Notes under the pieces: generated by a model
Seen by the model: only the letters and a program-made list of their open reading frames with translations
Told to the model about the DNA's origin: nothing
Database searches by the model: none
Shown here: in pieces, positions 34,925-46,424 of the stretch
How positions within the stretch are numbered: the first letter of the stretch is position 1
Layout of the letters: the number at the start of each line of letters is the position of its first letter
Translations under genes and position numbers: made by a program
Origin: Budorcas taxicolor
Taxonomy: Eukaryota > Chordata > Mammalia > Artiodactyla > Bovidae
Assembly: GCF_023091745.1 (NCBI RefSeq)
Contig: NC_068910.1
Coordinates: forward strand, 91,702,170-91,766,169
Direction of reading: 5' to 3'
Length of the DNA stretch: 64,000 nt

Positions 34925-35060
34925 AACTAGAAGAAACATTAGAGATCACTTAACTCAAACTTCTCATTTTACAAACAAGAAAATTGAGACTGAAAAATTA
35001 AATATCTTGCTCAAAGTCACAAATCATGGACAGCTGTCAGCAACATGGCCTAACCTAGTG
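34925..35060 (-). mobile_element. MIR-like SINE (old)
   Basis: CTTCTCATTTTACAAACAAG, AAATTGAGACTG and TATCTTGCTCAAAGTCACAA match the reverse MIR core order. Confidence 0.62.
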
Positions 35061-35534
35061 AAATCTGAAAAATCTCTCCCTTTCCCTTTGAAACATAATC
35101 TGCTCCCTTCTTCCAAGTAGACTGTTTCCCTTTCTTCCTCTTTCAGTATCTACCAATAACAAATTATTCAAGACCTTCTCTCCACAGAAGTCACTGCCAT
35201 GTTGGGCTTGTTTTCCATACCTGTCCCATATATCATGCCTCTCAATGCCAACCTATGTGATATAGTAAATTATGTATTGATGAAGGATGGTGCAGAACAC
35301 TATAGCTTTTCTACTTTGAGGGGTGCATGGGGAATGAGGGACATGAATTTTAATAATCCCTTTTTTTTAAGCAGAGTATCACTCTTTAATAACTCAAAAG
35401 GAGTAGTGAGAATTTTGAGTCCAGTCTCTTAACCGCTATATGTTGGTTACTCTTAATGCATGAGAAAATAGCCAACACTCAGGGGTTAAAAGAATAGGCT
35501 CTAAAATGGTCTCATGGCTTGAGTACAGGTTCCA
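35061..35534. other. Intergenic sequence
   Basis: Nothing recognised. The frame 35199-35432 (+) has no domain. Confidence 0.4.
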
Positions 35535-35677
35535 TTTTTTTTTTTTTTTAAAGCAATAACTGTCTTTTTTGGCCACTCTGTGCGGCTTGTGGAATTAGTT
35601 CCCCAACTAAAGATTGAACCTAGGCCCTTAGCAGTGAAAGCGCAGAGTCCTAAACATTGGACCACCAGGGAATTCCC
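35535..35677 (-). mobile_element. CHR-type SINE, truncated
   Basis: A T15 run (35535-35549) followed by TTGGCCACTCTGTGCGGCTT, CCCCAACTAAAGATTGAACC and CATTGGACCACCAGGGAATT is the CHR-2-like SINE in reverse, with poly-A tail and tRNA head at the expected ends. Confidence 0.88.
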
Positions 35678-35839
35678 TACAGGCAGTAATTTTAAGCAAT
35701 GACTTTTTCATCAGAATAGTATGAAGATTACATGAGATTCTCTATGTAAAGCGCTTACAATAGAAATGAGTACATAGCAAAGTTAGGTTACTATTTTATC
35801 TAGTGGGTACTATTCAACTCCTCTATTTGTTGTTATCCT

Positions 35840-36780
35840 GTTAAAATCTGACTTCTGTGTCCTTCCACTGAAGCTGCTCTTGCAAAGGTCACTATTGACC
35901 AATTAAATGACAAATCCAGTGGCCCATTTTTAGTACCTGTTCTGTGTCAACACTTTCTAACACTTGACACTGTTTACCTCTCTGAGTGTCTTCAAATTCT
36001 TTTCCTCTTTTGACTTGTGTGAACCCAAACTCTCCTTCTTCCCTCTCTTATTTTTTCTCCAATGATGTCATTTACCTCAAAATTTGCAAACATTCACAGT
36101 ATGCCAGGAGCCCTGATGTCTATTTCTAGTGTTCATCTAACTCTAGAGATTCAAATAGACCTAATTTCAAACTGACTTTTGTGTATTTTTATTTAATGCA
36201 TGGGGCTGGAAAACAAAACTCATTAAATGGTTCTTGCAACTAATTTCTTCCAAGTTCCTAGTCTTTAGAATTTTTATCTCCATGTACTTCATTAAAGTCC
36301 TCACAGGCTTCTTTGATTCTTCTTCCCAGCATACTTTGAAAGACAATTCATTCTTGTTTGGGACAATTTCAATTCATAACTGCCATTTCATTTCCACTAT
36401 TAATAGAAATTTCTTTAACTCTTAAAGATATTGTGGATGGTAAATTATATGACTATCATAATCATGTTAGGCATCCAATCTACTTCACAGTTATTGTCAG
36501 AGCTTGATATTTCTTTCCATCCTTTGTAGTGCAGGTTTCCAAATTTTTTTTTTTTCCTTTCTGGACACTATCATCAGTTTCTTTAAGGATCATTGATACT
36601 AATACGTTTCTGATGACTATATTCTCCAATGGTTACTGCAATGATCTTCCTAAACACACACTTAGTATTGTTTTCTACTTCATAGTGTTTTTCATTCTTT
36701 CTCAATTGCCTGTAACACAAAATCCAGCATCCTCTTCTATTTTCCAATTGCACATCTCCCTTCCTGATACCTTTAGATTC
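35840..36780 (+). mobile_element. L2 LINE, sense-strand remnant
   Basis: Sense-strand landmarks: CACTGAAGCTGCTCTTGCAA and ACACTTGACACTGTTTACC (RT motif A region, decayed), ATTCTCCAATGGTTACTGCAA and AACACAAAATCCAGCATCCT (3' region). Badly decayed, with no useful frame. It lies about 3.5 kb from the reverse-strand L2 at 30520-32290. Confidence 0.65.
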
Positions 36781-37774
36781 AAACCTAGGCCACAGAGTAG
36801 AGCAATAGCTTTAGATTAGATAATATGAATTAATAAATAAGTAGTAGACCTGGAGTCTTTCTACAATAATATATATGGGATATATGCTAGCAGACTGTGA
36901 TATTTCCTGGCATGATATACCAGTCATTGAAGGGGGATAATACGCATTCTTCCCTGCCTGACAGGGCTGTTATAAAACTCAAATGTGACAATATGAGCAT
37001 GTTTAAAGGTTACATGGTGCATGACTGTTGTTTTTGCTATCTGTTTCCTACCCAAACCAAATGGATTTGTGATTCATAGAAACTTTTCTTAAGGACAGAA
37101 ATAATCACATGACTGTTTCTGTTATTCACAGGGGGGAAATGCATTTTCCAAATAATAAATTTAGGGAGAATTCTGTTATCAAAATTTTCCCTCTGACATA
37201 AAACTATGTATTTAGGACTTAATTTCCCCCCAATTTTAATAGCAATTGAAATCCTTATAGCTATAAAATATAACATTTAATATAACCTTTTAAAGATTGT
37301 ACCTTTTACACATTTATAGACAGTCAAATTACTTTCTTGATTTTTAAAACTACATTTGGGTGGGCTGATACTTCATCAGAAATAGGTCCAAATTTCAGCA
37401 CTATTACCTTTAGAGAGCAGTGAATTATGGAATGTTAAGAACTGTATTAATTATAGTCCTCATCTTCTAAAACTGACAGCCGAGGATTAGGGATGCACAT
37501 AAACAGAATATATGAAGATCCAAAATATCCTAAAAATGCAGTAAAGCATATGGGTATATAAATTCTATGCTCAAAAAAATGTGAATGTTGTTGCTCATTT
37601 ATTTTTCTTCTTTTAGATAATTATATCTGCATTTTATATGTGTGTGTTCATATATATACTGTATAACATATATAAATTCCATAATTTTGTTAAATATATA
37701 TATTCCATAAATTAAGAGAATATACATGCTCATAAACTGGCTTTTTGGGATTACTGACCATGTACCTATAAATG
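36781..37774. other. AT-rich intergenic sequence
   Basis: Nothing recognised. 37655-37725 is a TA-rich stretch with TTCCATAA repeated. Confidence 0.4.
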
Positions 37775-37818
37775 CAAAGAGTCGGACATGACTGAGTGAC
37801 TCAACTGAACTGAACTGA
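37775..37818 (+). mobile_element. Ultra-short BovB tail (44 bp)
   Basis: GCAAAGAGTCGGACATGACT then GAGTGACTCAACTGAACTGAACTGA: only the terminal hairpin/tail segment of BovB. No clear TSD. Confidence 0.82.
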
Positions 37819-38027
37819 TAGGAAATTGAACTTTAAAGGGGAAGCTGAATATCAACAGGTTCCTATGGTTCAATTAATAGCAAAGGGAAACTGCCTAAGA
37901 CCATGTAAATAAATCTGCTCATGAATACCCGGGTAATTTATTTAGGAGAAAAGAGCCAAGAATATACAATGGGGAAAGAAAAATAAACAGTGCAAGGGAA
38001 GTTAGATAGCCACATGCAAAAAAAAAA

Positions 38028-38053
38028 AAAAAGAAAGAAAAAAAAAAAAAGAA
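38028..38053. repeat. A-rich tract inside L1 ORF2
   Basis: Fifteen A, then GAAAG, then a further A run. It sits where the L1 consensus reads ACATGCAAAAGAATGAAACT, so it is an expansion of a short A run in the element. Confidence 0.85.
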
Positions 38054-38507
38054 ATGAAACTGAACCACACCTTAATATCACACACAAAAGCTAAACTCAA
38101 ATATATTAAACACTTGAATGTTAAGACCTAAAACTATAAAACTAGAAGAAAACATAGGTGGTAAATTCCTTGACATAAGTCTTGAAAATTTTTTGGATTT
38201 GATACCGAACCAAAGGCAACAAAAGCAAAATAAACAGGTGAGACAGTATGAAACTAAAGCTTCTGTACAACAAAGGAAACCATCAATAAAATGAAATGGC
38301 AACCTAGCAATTGGGAAGAAAATATTTGGAAATCAGAAATCTGATAAGGAGTTAATATCCAAAACATGCAAAGAATTCATAAAACTCAACAGTGAACAAA
38401 TATATGATTAAAAATGGTCATAATATCTCAAAAGATGTTTCCCCAAAAAAGACATACAGATAGCCAACAGATACATGAAAAGATACTTAACATCATTAAG
38501 GATTCAG

Positions 38508-40448
38508 TTCAATTCAATCGCTCAGTCGTGCCTGACTCTTTGCAACCCCATGAATTGCAGCACGCCAGGCCTCCCTGTCCATCACCAACTCCCGGAGTTC
38601 AAATAAACTCATGTCTATTGAGTTGGTGATGCCATCCAGCCATCTCATCCTCTGTCATCACCTTCTCCTCCTGCCCCCAATCCCTCTCAGCATCAGAGTC
38701 TTTTCCAATGAGTCAACTCTTCGCATGAGGTGGTCAAAGTATTGGAGTTTCAGCTTTAGCATCAGTCCTTTGAAAGAACACCCAAGACTGATCTCCTTTA
38801 GAATGGACTGGTTGGATCTCCTTGCAGTCCAAGGAACTCTCAAGAGTCTTCTATACACCACAGTTCAAAAGCATCAACTCTTTGTTGCTCAGCTTTCTTC
38901 ACAGTCCAACTTTCACATCCATATTGTTCACAGTCCAACTTCCACAACCATACATGACCACTGGAAAACCATAGCCTTGCCTATACGGACCTTTATTGGC
39001 AAAGTAATGCCTTTGCTTTTGAATGTGCTATCTAGGTTGGTCATAACTTTCCTTCCCAGGAGTAAATGTCTTTTAATTTCATGGCAGCAGTCATCATCTG
39101 CAGTGATTTTGAAGCCCAAAAATATAAAGTCTGACACTGCTTCCACTGTTTCCCCATCTATTTCCCATGAAGTGATGGGACCAGATGCCATGATCTTCGT
39201 TTTCTGAATGTTGAGCTTTAAGCCAACTTTTTCACTCTCCACTTTCACTTTCATCAAGAGGCTTTTTAGTTCCTCTTCACTTTCTGCCATAAGGGTGGTG
39301 TCATCTGCATATCTGAGGTTATTGATATTTCTCCCGGCAATCTTGATTCCAGCTTGTGTTTCTTCCAGCCCAGCGTTTCTCATGATGTACTCTGCATAGA
39401 AGTTAAATAAGCAGGGTGACAATATACAGCCTTGACGTACTCCTTTTCCTATTTGGAACCAGTCTGTTGTTCTATGTCCAGTTCTAACTGTTGCTTCCTG
39501 ACCTGCATACAGGTTTCTCAAGAGGCAGGTCAGGTGGTCTGGTATTCCCATCTCTCTCAGAATTTTCCACCGTTTTTTGTGATCCACACAGTCAAAGGCT
39601 TTGGCATAGTCAATAAAGCAGAAATGGATGTTTTTCTGGAACTTCCTTGCTTTTTCAATGATCCAGCGGATGTTGGCAATTTGATCTCTGGTTCCTCTGC
39701 CTTTGCTAAAATGAGCTTGAACATCTGAAAGTTTACAGTTCACATATTGCTGAAGCCTGGCTTGGAGAATTTTGACCATTACTTTACTAGCGTGTGAGAT
39801 GAGTGCAATTGTGCAGTAGTTTGAGCATTCTTTGGAATTGCCTTTCTTTGGGATTGGAATGAAAACTGACCTTTTCCAGTCCTGTGGCCACTGCTGAGTT
39901 TTCCAAATTTGCTGGCATATTTAGTGTAGCACTTTCATAGCATCATCTTCCAGGATTTGAAATAGCTCAACTGGAATTCCATCATCTCCACTAGCTTTGT
40001 TCGTAGTGATGTTTTCTAAGGCCCACTTGACTTTGCATTCCAGGATGTCTCACTTTCGGTGAGTGATCACACCATCGTGATTATCTTGGTCGTGAAGATC
40101 TTTCTTGTACAGTTCTTCTGTGTATTCTTGCCACCTCTTCTTAATATCTTCTGCTTCTGTTAGGTCCATACCATTTCTGTCCTTTATCGAGCCCATCTTT
40201 GCATGAAATGTTCCCTTGGTATCTCTAATTTTCTTGAAGAGATCACTAGTCTTTCCCATTCTGTTCTTTTCCTCTATTTCTTTGTGTTGATCACTGAGGA
40301 AGGCTTTCTTATCACTCCTTGCTAGTCTTCAGAACTCTGCATTCAGATGCTTATATGTTTTCTTTTCTCCTTTGCTTTTTGTTTCTCTTCTTTTCACAGC
40401 TATTTGTAAACCCTTCCCAGACAGCCATTTTGCTTTTTAGTATTTCTT
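38508..40448 (-). mobile_element. BovB LINE, longest copy in the window (1.9 kb)
   Basis: A reverse-strand BovB inserted in an L1. The tail complement (TTCAGTTCAATTCAATCGCT) is at 38508. The 5' break is near 40448, upstream of the RT domain. It keeps the pre-RT region (frame 40050-40259: GKTSDLFKKIRDTKGTFHAK) and the RT core with YADD. The apurinic endonuclease domain is absent. Frameshifts separate the pre-RT, RT and C-terminal frames, and a duplicated TCCAACTTCCACA-like stretch near 38930 breaks the C-terminal part. Confidence 0.96.
38928..39779 (-). pseudogene. BovB ORF2 reverse-transcriptase fragment (283 codons)
   Basis: Role in the family: reverse transcriptase for target-primed insertion of BovB and its SINEs. 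Visible in order: a fingers segment (GRGTRDQIANIRWIIEKAR, about residues 27-45), motif A (FIDYAKAFDCVDH, 55-67), motif B (GKGVRQGCILSPCLFN, about 111-126) and catalytic motif C (LRYADDTTLMAES, 152-164), then the thumb-like KLNIQKTKIMASG segment. A full BovB ORF2 is about 1,000 residues, so this is under a third. The endonuclease and the normal C-terminus are missing: after VFQW the frame shifts into unrelated residues (SCMVVEVGL). It is a dead relic with an intact-looking active site. It has no promoter or upstream start of its own. Confidence 0.9.
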
Positions 40449-40512
40449 TTCATGTAAATTAAAGCAATGAGACATTACCTCATACCTGTTAGAATGGCTA
40501 TCATTAAAAAAG

Positions 40513-40724
40513 GGGGAGCTTCCCTCATAGCACAGTGTAAAGAATCTGCCTGCAATGCAGGAGACTGAGGTTCAGTACCTGGGTTGGGAAGATCTCCGAG
40601 AGAAGGAAATGGCAACCCACTCCAATATTCTTGCCTGGAGAATCCTATGGACAGAGCAACCCGGCAGGCTATGGTCCATGGGGTTGCAAGAATTAGACAC
40701 ATCTTAGAGACTAAACCACCATTA
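40513..40724 (+). mobile_element. Bov-tA SINE inserted in L1
   Basis: GGAGCTTCCCTCATAGCACA head, GGTTCAGTACCTGGGTTGGG, the body and ATCTTAGAGACTAAACCACC. Flanked by TAAAAAAG at 40505-40512 and 40725-40732. The flanking L1 text (GAATGGCTATCATTAAAAAA / AGAAAATAAATACTGGCAAA) is continuous across it. Confidence 0.92.
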
Positions 40725-40891
40725 TAAAAAAGAAAATAAATACTGGCAAAGATGTGGAGAAAATGGAACCCTGTGACTTGAAAAAAATATATACACCATG
40801 GTGTTCCCTGCAATTAATTTATAATAGTTAAGACATAGAATCAATCTAAGTGTTCACTGATGGATGGATGGATAAAGAACATGTGATATGG

Positions 40892-40893
<2 letters not shown>

Positions 40894-40932
<39 letters not shown>
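40894..40932. repeat. (CA)n microsatellite within L1
   Basis: About nineteen CA units. It occupies the place where the L1 consensus has a GTATATATATACAATGG-like sequence, so it probably grew from that seed. Confidence 0.96.
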
Positions 40933-40936
<4 letters not shown>

Positions 40937-41405
40937 TATTCACCTATAACAGAAAATGAAATCTTGCGATTTATGACATCATGGATGGATTTTGAAGGCA
41001 TTAAGTAAGTAAAATAAATCAGGCAGAGAAAGAGGAATAATGTATGATCTCACTTATATATGGAATCTGAAAAGTGTGAAAGGTGGTAGCCAGACCAGAG
41101 GATGAGTAGAGTGAGCCAAGTGACTGAAGGAATCAAAACGTACCAACTTCCAGTTATAAAATAAGTAATGGGGGATATAATGCACAGAATGGCAACTGTA
41201 GTTAATACCATAGTATGTTTGATAGCTTCTAAGAGAGTAGATCTTAAGAGTTCTCATCAAGAAAAAAATATTTTAACTATGTTTGATGATGGATGTTAAC
41301 TAAATTTATTGTGGTGATCAGTTCACAATATATAGAACTATCAAAGTCTTATGTTACATACTTGAAACCTACCTAATAGTGTGCATCACTTATAATCCAA
41401 TACAA

Positions 41406-42131
41406 AAGAAAACAAAATTATTTAGAAATTGGAAAATCTCAAAATTCACATCTAGGAGAATTCTACTTTAAAAGTAAAGAAGCTAATGTAATGTTAACTG
41501 GGAACACATAATTGGAAAATAGATTTATTTATACTATTTATTGCATAAGGTTAACATTTGTGTTCATTTCATCTTTTATGTATAAGCTTGCTATTCTTTG
41601 GACAGATAATCATATAAGGTCATTTATGTGAAATAACTTTATAATTTGAAATTTTGTTTAAACTTAAGTAATTTGGAGCATTCTATTACACAGTTATGTT
41701 TCAGGAAGAAAGCAGACTCATTTCAAAGACAACAAATTGGAAATTTTTTTCATTTTCATTGTTAATCAATAGTGTGGAGTCTCTATTTGATGAAGTAACA
41801 AGTATACCACAATTTTAGGGTGCTAGAAGAGATTTAAAGAGTAAATGAGTGGTCCAAGCCCTTTTATTTTATACATGAAGAAACTGAGATCACATGACAA
41901 AATAGTAATTTGGTCATTTGAAGAAACCTATTGGTAATCTGAAGAAGGAGAAACAACAGAAAATAATTGATTTATATAATCAAAGATGTATTTGCATTGG
42001 ACTTAGTCATACTTTTAGAACAGAATCTATTGACAATGCACTGATTCTGTTAGCTATTTGCTATATAATGAACTGGACAGATCCAGGAAAATACTACTAC
42101 TACAATGCCATAACCTTGAAAGAATGGATAG

Positions 42132-42133
<2 letters not shown>
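41406..42133. other. AT-rich intergenic sequence with a MIR-like scrap
   Basis: GTCCAAGCCCTTTTATTTTA and GAAGAAACTGAGATCACATG at 41850-41900 recall reverse-strand MIR. Nothing else is recognised. Confidence 0.4.

Positions 42134-42169
<36 letters not shown>
42134..42169. repeat. (GT)n microsatellite
   Basis: About eighteen GT units, ending GTGTACATACACAG. Confidence 0.96.
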
Positions 42170-42171
<2 letters not shown>

Positions 42172-42911
42172 ATACACAGTAAAATGATAAAATAATTCCT
42201 TAATCAATCATAAATTCTCTTGACTCTCTTGGCTTTATGTGGACATCACACTTTCATGTCTAGTTTAAAAGTTTTGATGTTTTATTTATATTTATGCTTT
42301 GAACATTGTATATAATATAATATGGATACAGAATTTGATACCACATTGAACTTAATAATTTTTGCATCCTTCAGAGAGTAGTATCATCTCACTAAAACCT
42401 TTCCTGGTGAGAGGATGCCCTGACTGATGAGTGCTAGATTGGGCTCTGAGTGTCTGGTGCAAATATGGTATTTCCCTATCAGAGCCTGGGAAGCTAGGCT
42501 GATATTTTAAAGGGGAGAGGATAATAAGTAAGATTACAGGACTTCTACACTAATGTTCTAATTGTCAGGACATTTTTTCTTATTTCAAAGAAGAAAATTT
42601 TATTTCTTTAGCCATTTCTGTGATATTTTTACTTCTCTGAAAATTCCACTGTTGAAATCTAATTGTGTCCCTCTAAAGTCTTTAAGATGCACAGCTGGTG
42701 TAGCTTCCTACTATGCAGTATCAGTTATCATGTAATGCAGTTACATGTATTTTCAGCATTGAATTTTAGAAAAAAGAACATGAAATCAAATGTTATAGGA
42801 GTTTAAGGTTAAACTCAGTCATATACTATAGGTGATTACAGTGTGTGATTGTAGACAAGTTATTTAAAATTTTACCCTTTAGTTTACTCTTCTGGAAATT
42901 AGGATGATACT
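42170..42911. other. Intergenic sequence, nothing recognised
   Basis: No repeat or gene recognised. Confidence 0.4.
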
Positions 42912-42920
42912 AATGACATA

Positions 42921-44047
42921 TAGTTATGATAAACCTACACAGCATATTACAAAGTAGAGATATCACTTTTCTGACAAAGGTCCATATGGTCAAAGCTATC
43001 ATTTTTCCAGTATTCATGTATAGATGTGAGTCATTTCAGTTCAATTCAGTTGCTCAGTTGTGTCTGACTCTTTGAGACCTCATGGACTGTAGCATGCCAT
43101 GCTTCCCTGTCCATCACCAACTCCCAGAGCTTACTCAAACTCATGTCCTTCGAATCAGTGATGCCATCCTACCATCTCATCCTCTATCGTTCCCTTCTCC
43201 TCCTGCCCTCAATCTTTCTCAGGGTCTTTTCCAATGAATCAGTTCTTTGTATCAGGTGGCCAAAGTATTGGAGTTTCCAATACTTCCAATGAATATTCAG
43301 GACTGATTTTCTTTAGGATGGACTGATTGGATCTAATTGTAGTCCAAGGGACTTTTAAGAGTATTCTCCAATACCACAGTTCAAAACCACCAATACTTCA
43401 GTGCTCAGCTTCCTTTATAGTCCAACTCTCACATCCATACATAACTACTGGAAAAATCATAGCTTTGATTAGATGGATCTTTGTTGGCAAAGTAATGTCT
43501 CTGCTTTTTAATATGTTGTCTAGATTGGTCATAACTTTTCTTCCAAGGAGCAAGAGTCTTTTAATTTCATGACTGCAGTCACCACCTGCAGTGATTTTGG
43601 AGCCCCCCAAAACAAAATTTGTTAGAATTGGACATAGATGTAAGAGTTGGACCATAAAGAAGGCTGAATACTGAAGAAATGATGATATAAAAATGTGGTG
43701 CTAGAAAAGACTCTTGTGAGCCCCTTGGACAGCAAGGAGATCAAACCAGTCAACCATAAAGGAAATCAATCCTAAATATTCATTGGAAGGACTGATGCTG
43801 AAGCTGAAACTCCAATACTTTGCCCACCTCAAGCGAAGAGTTAACTCATTGGAAAAGGCCCTGACGCTGGGAAAGATTGAAGATAGGAGAAGGGGATGAT
43901 AGAGGATGAGATGGCTGGATGGCATCACTGACTCAATGGACATGAGTTTGAGCAAGCTCTTGGAGGTGGTGAAGCTTAGGGAGGCCTGGCATGCTGCAGT
44001 CCATGGGGTCACCAAGAGTGGACACGACTGAGTGACTGAAAAACAAC
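42921..44047 (+). mobile_element. BovB LINE (outer), split by an inverted BovB
   Basis: The left part, 42921-43030 (TTATGATAAACCTACACAGC ... TAGATGTGAG), continues at 43645 (AGTTGGACCATAAAGAAGGC) to GAGTGACTGAAAAACAAC. A probable 7-bp TSD AATGACA (9 bp with one mismatch) lies at 42912-42918 and 44048-44054. Stops are frequent in ORF2. Confidence 0.93.
43031..43633 (-). mobile_element. BovB LINE (inner), inverted inside outer BovB
   Basis: The reverse-strand BovB 3' end begins with TCATTTCAGTTCAATTCAGT (tail complement) and ends near CCCAAAACAAAATTTGTTAG. An 11-bp duplication of outer BovB flanks it with one change: ATAGATGTGAG at 43020-43030 and ATAGATGTAAG at 43634-43644. Confidence 0.94.
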
Positions 44048-44054
44048 AATGACA

Positions 44055-44360
44055 CACAACCACAAATAGAGGGTTATATTGACAAATAGAAGACCAGTGG
44101 GAATAGCCCTTTATAAACTGGAGTACGCAAAGTAAACCCCACTGATGTTTTGAGAAAACAGAGTTATAAAAACATTAACAGTTTGAGAAAAAAAAAGTAT
44201 TTTGAAAAATATTTTAATGTAACCCAAGCTAATGTGACTATATATGTCTATTAAATGGAAAATTAACGGGAACCTGGTATTTCTAGATAGCATTCTAGAA
44301 AGGCATAGTCAACTCTGCCTATTGCAAGTTTGAATAATTTTAAGCAATTAATGAAAATAA
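44055..44360. other. AT-rich spacer
   Basis: Nothing recognised. Confidence 0.4.
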
Positions 44361-44361
44361 G

Positions 44362-44552
44362 AGCTTCCCTGATGGCTCAGATAGTAAAGCATCTGTCTAC
44401 AATGAAGGAGACCCAGGTTCAACTCCTGGGTTGGGAAGATCCCCTGGAGAAGGTAATGGCAACTCACTACAGTATTCTTGCTTAGAGAATTCCATGGACA
44501 AAGTAGCCTGGTGGGCTACAGTCTTTGAGGTTGAAAAGTCAGACACGATTAA
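44362..44552 (+). mobile_element. Bov-tA SINE
   Basis: GAGCTTCCCTGATGGCTCAG head, GGTTCAACTCC (mutated B box), body, ending GTCAGACACGATTAATGCAG. A short (GGCA)n follows. Possible TSD text GAAAATAA / GGAAATAA is not exact. Confidence 0.9.
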
Positions 44553-44562
44553 TGCAGGCAGG

Positions 44563-45071
44563 CAGGAAATAAAGGTAAACATAAGAGATGTTGGTCTTAT
44601 GTTCATTATACTAACCCACACAATACCATTCTAAGGCAATGAATTGTTGCATTAACTTTTTTTACCTAAAGACAGAAATTTCTATTAGAGGTCTTATAAT
44701 GGAATTAGTTGTTCTTCTTATCACAAAAAGTTGCATTTGAATAAACATCATTCAAAATTTATTACAATCCTCAAAAGAACTGAGTCAGTCTTATTTTAGT
44801 ACCTAAAAATCTCCTTAACAATTCAATGAATTGCTAATGCAGTTTGGAAATTTTAGTTTATGAAAATTTCTCAATCAGGATTTCTCAATATTTCACTATA
44901 TAAAGTCACTTGACATTTTATAGTAACACTGAAATGTTTTATAAAATGAGCAACAACAGCAGAAATGATTACAAGACCAGTTAAAACTATATCTTATTTT
45001 TCTCTCTCTCTCTCAAAAAAATATCAAATGTAAAAAATATTGTTCTGTGGGAATACTATTTACATTGACTT
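44563..45071. other. AT-rich intergenic sequence
   Basis: Nothing recognised except a (TC)n stretch at 45000-45014. Confidence 0.4.
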
Positions 45072-45143
45072 AAGGAGGCCTAGTGTGCTACAGTCAATGG
45101 TGTCATGAAGAGTCAGACATGACTGGGCAACTGAACAACAGCA
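45072..45143 (+). mobile_element. BovB 3' tail fragment
   Basis: AAGGAGGCCTAGTGTGCTAC ... GAGTCAGACATGACTGGGCA ... ACTGAACAACAGCAAC. About the last 70 bp of BovB. Confidence 0.82.
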
Positions 45144-45216
45144 ACCCCAAAGTTTTCGACATGGTGGTCAATGATCAAATAAAAGCACCCAAAAATCAGA
45201 GAGAATACTTTTATTT

Positions 45217-45425
45217 GCCTACAGTGATGGTGGCTCAGCAGTAAAGAATTCACCTGCCCAGCAGGAGATGCAGCTTCAGTCCCTGGGTTGGGAAGATCCC
45301 CTGTAGAAGGAAATGGCAACACACCAGTGTTCTTGCCTGGTGAATCCCACAGATAGAGGAGCCTGTGAGCTACAGTTCATGGGGCTGCAAAAAGTCAGGC
45401 ATGACTTAGTGACTAAACACCATCA
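45217..45425 (+). mobile_element. Bov-tA SINE
   Basis: GGTGGCTCAGCAGTAAAGAA head with the first bases lost, body TTCTTGCCTGGTGAATCCCA, ending TTAGTGACTAAACACCATCA. The B box is degraded (CTTCAGTCCC). Confidence 0.9.
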
Positions 45426-46417
45426 ACGAATGAATGTTGTATAGGATTAGACAACTGGATATGTCAGTGTCAAGAGATGAGAGAAAACAGGAAGGTTGAA
45501 GTGTGAACTATTGGAAAACATGAAAAATTTATGAAATTTGTTTCTGTATATGATTAGAATACAATTAACAGAATAAAAAATATTGTATCTAAGGACATGA
45601 CAGGTGGTAGGACAATGCTTTCAAGGAAATAAGAACAGAGGGCAGAGAGGGAGGTGAGATGAATTTTTAGGTAGGTCAATAGAAAGATATTTTAAAATCC
45701 AAAAATCTTAAAGACAAAACAAAGGAACATTGCCCAAAGTAGAATGCAGTGCAAACACTATTCAGTTAGCCAAAAACCACTTGACATGGAGGAGAAATTT
45801 GGGGAGCATTGGGAAGAAAATTTAAAAATTAGCATATTTCAGTTCTAAAAAATCCATTATCTTGCCAATAAATAGAGATGAGGTACTGAAAAAGAAACCT
45901 GGAACTCTTCAGAAGAGATAGAATCCTGGAAAGGATTGAAACTTCCCATGGAGTAGGTCTTAAACTAAAGACAGTGACTGGTGCAGTGACTGGCTAAAAC
46001 TTCCATAAACAAACAGCAGAAACAGAGGAGAAATGATAGGAAGGGAGTGGCAAATATTATGGGGCCATGCTTAAGTGTACTCATTATAAAGAGACCATCC
46101 TTTTATCAGGCAATCGATATGTCTAATAAAATGTTTTTTACATAATTAGCAAGAAAGGGAAGGAAAACACCAAAGCCAGCTTTGAAGGAGTGGATAATTA
46201 ATTTTAGTTTAGTAGGAATGTCACTAAATCCTGAACATCTGGATTAAGTAGAACCCTGAAGAAGCTGCCATAGTTATGATAGAAATTTAATTGAATAGAA
46301 ACAAAAAAACCCCAAAAACATGTTCGACATCTTGATCAAGACTGAGTGCATCAAGATTTTACAGGGGAAAGAAATAACAGGGTAATGAATAATGACCCTG
46401 TGAATTTAGTTGTCTCA
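45426..46417. other. Intergenic sequence, nothing recognised
   Basis: Purine-rich on the plus strand. No repeat or gene named. Confidence 0.4.
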
Positions 46418-46424
46418 GTACCAT

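Larger units (their letters stand above)
37919..41405 (+). mobile_element. L1 LINE 3' half, interrupted three times
   Basis: L1 ORF2 text starts near GAATACCCGGGTAATTTATT and continues through AACCATAGGTGG-type segments (CTAGAAGAAAACATAGGTGG, AACAAAGGAAACCATCAATA, AAGACATACAGATAGCCAAC). After the BovB it resumes with ACCTCATACCTGTTAGAATG, then AATGAAATCTTGCGATTTAT, and the 3' UTR GGATGTTAACTAAATTTATTG. Interruptions are a BovB (38508-40448), a Bov-tA (40513-40724) and (CA)n growth (40894-40932). A poly-A expansion lies at 38028-38053. Confidence 0.92.
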
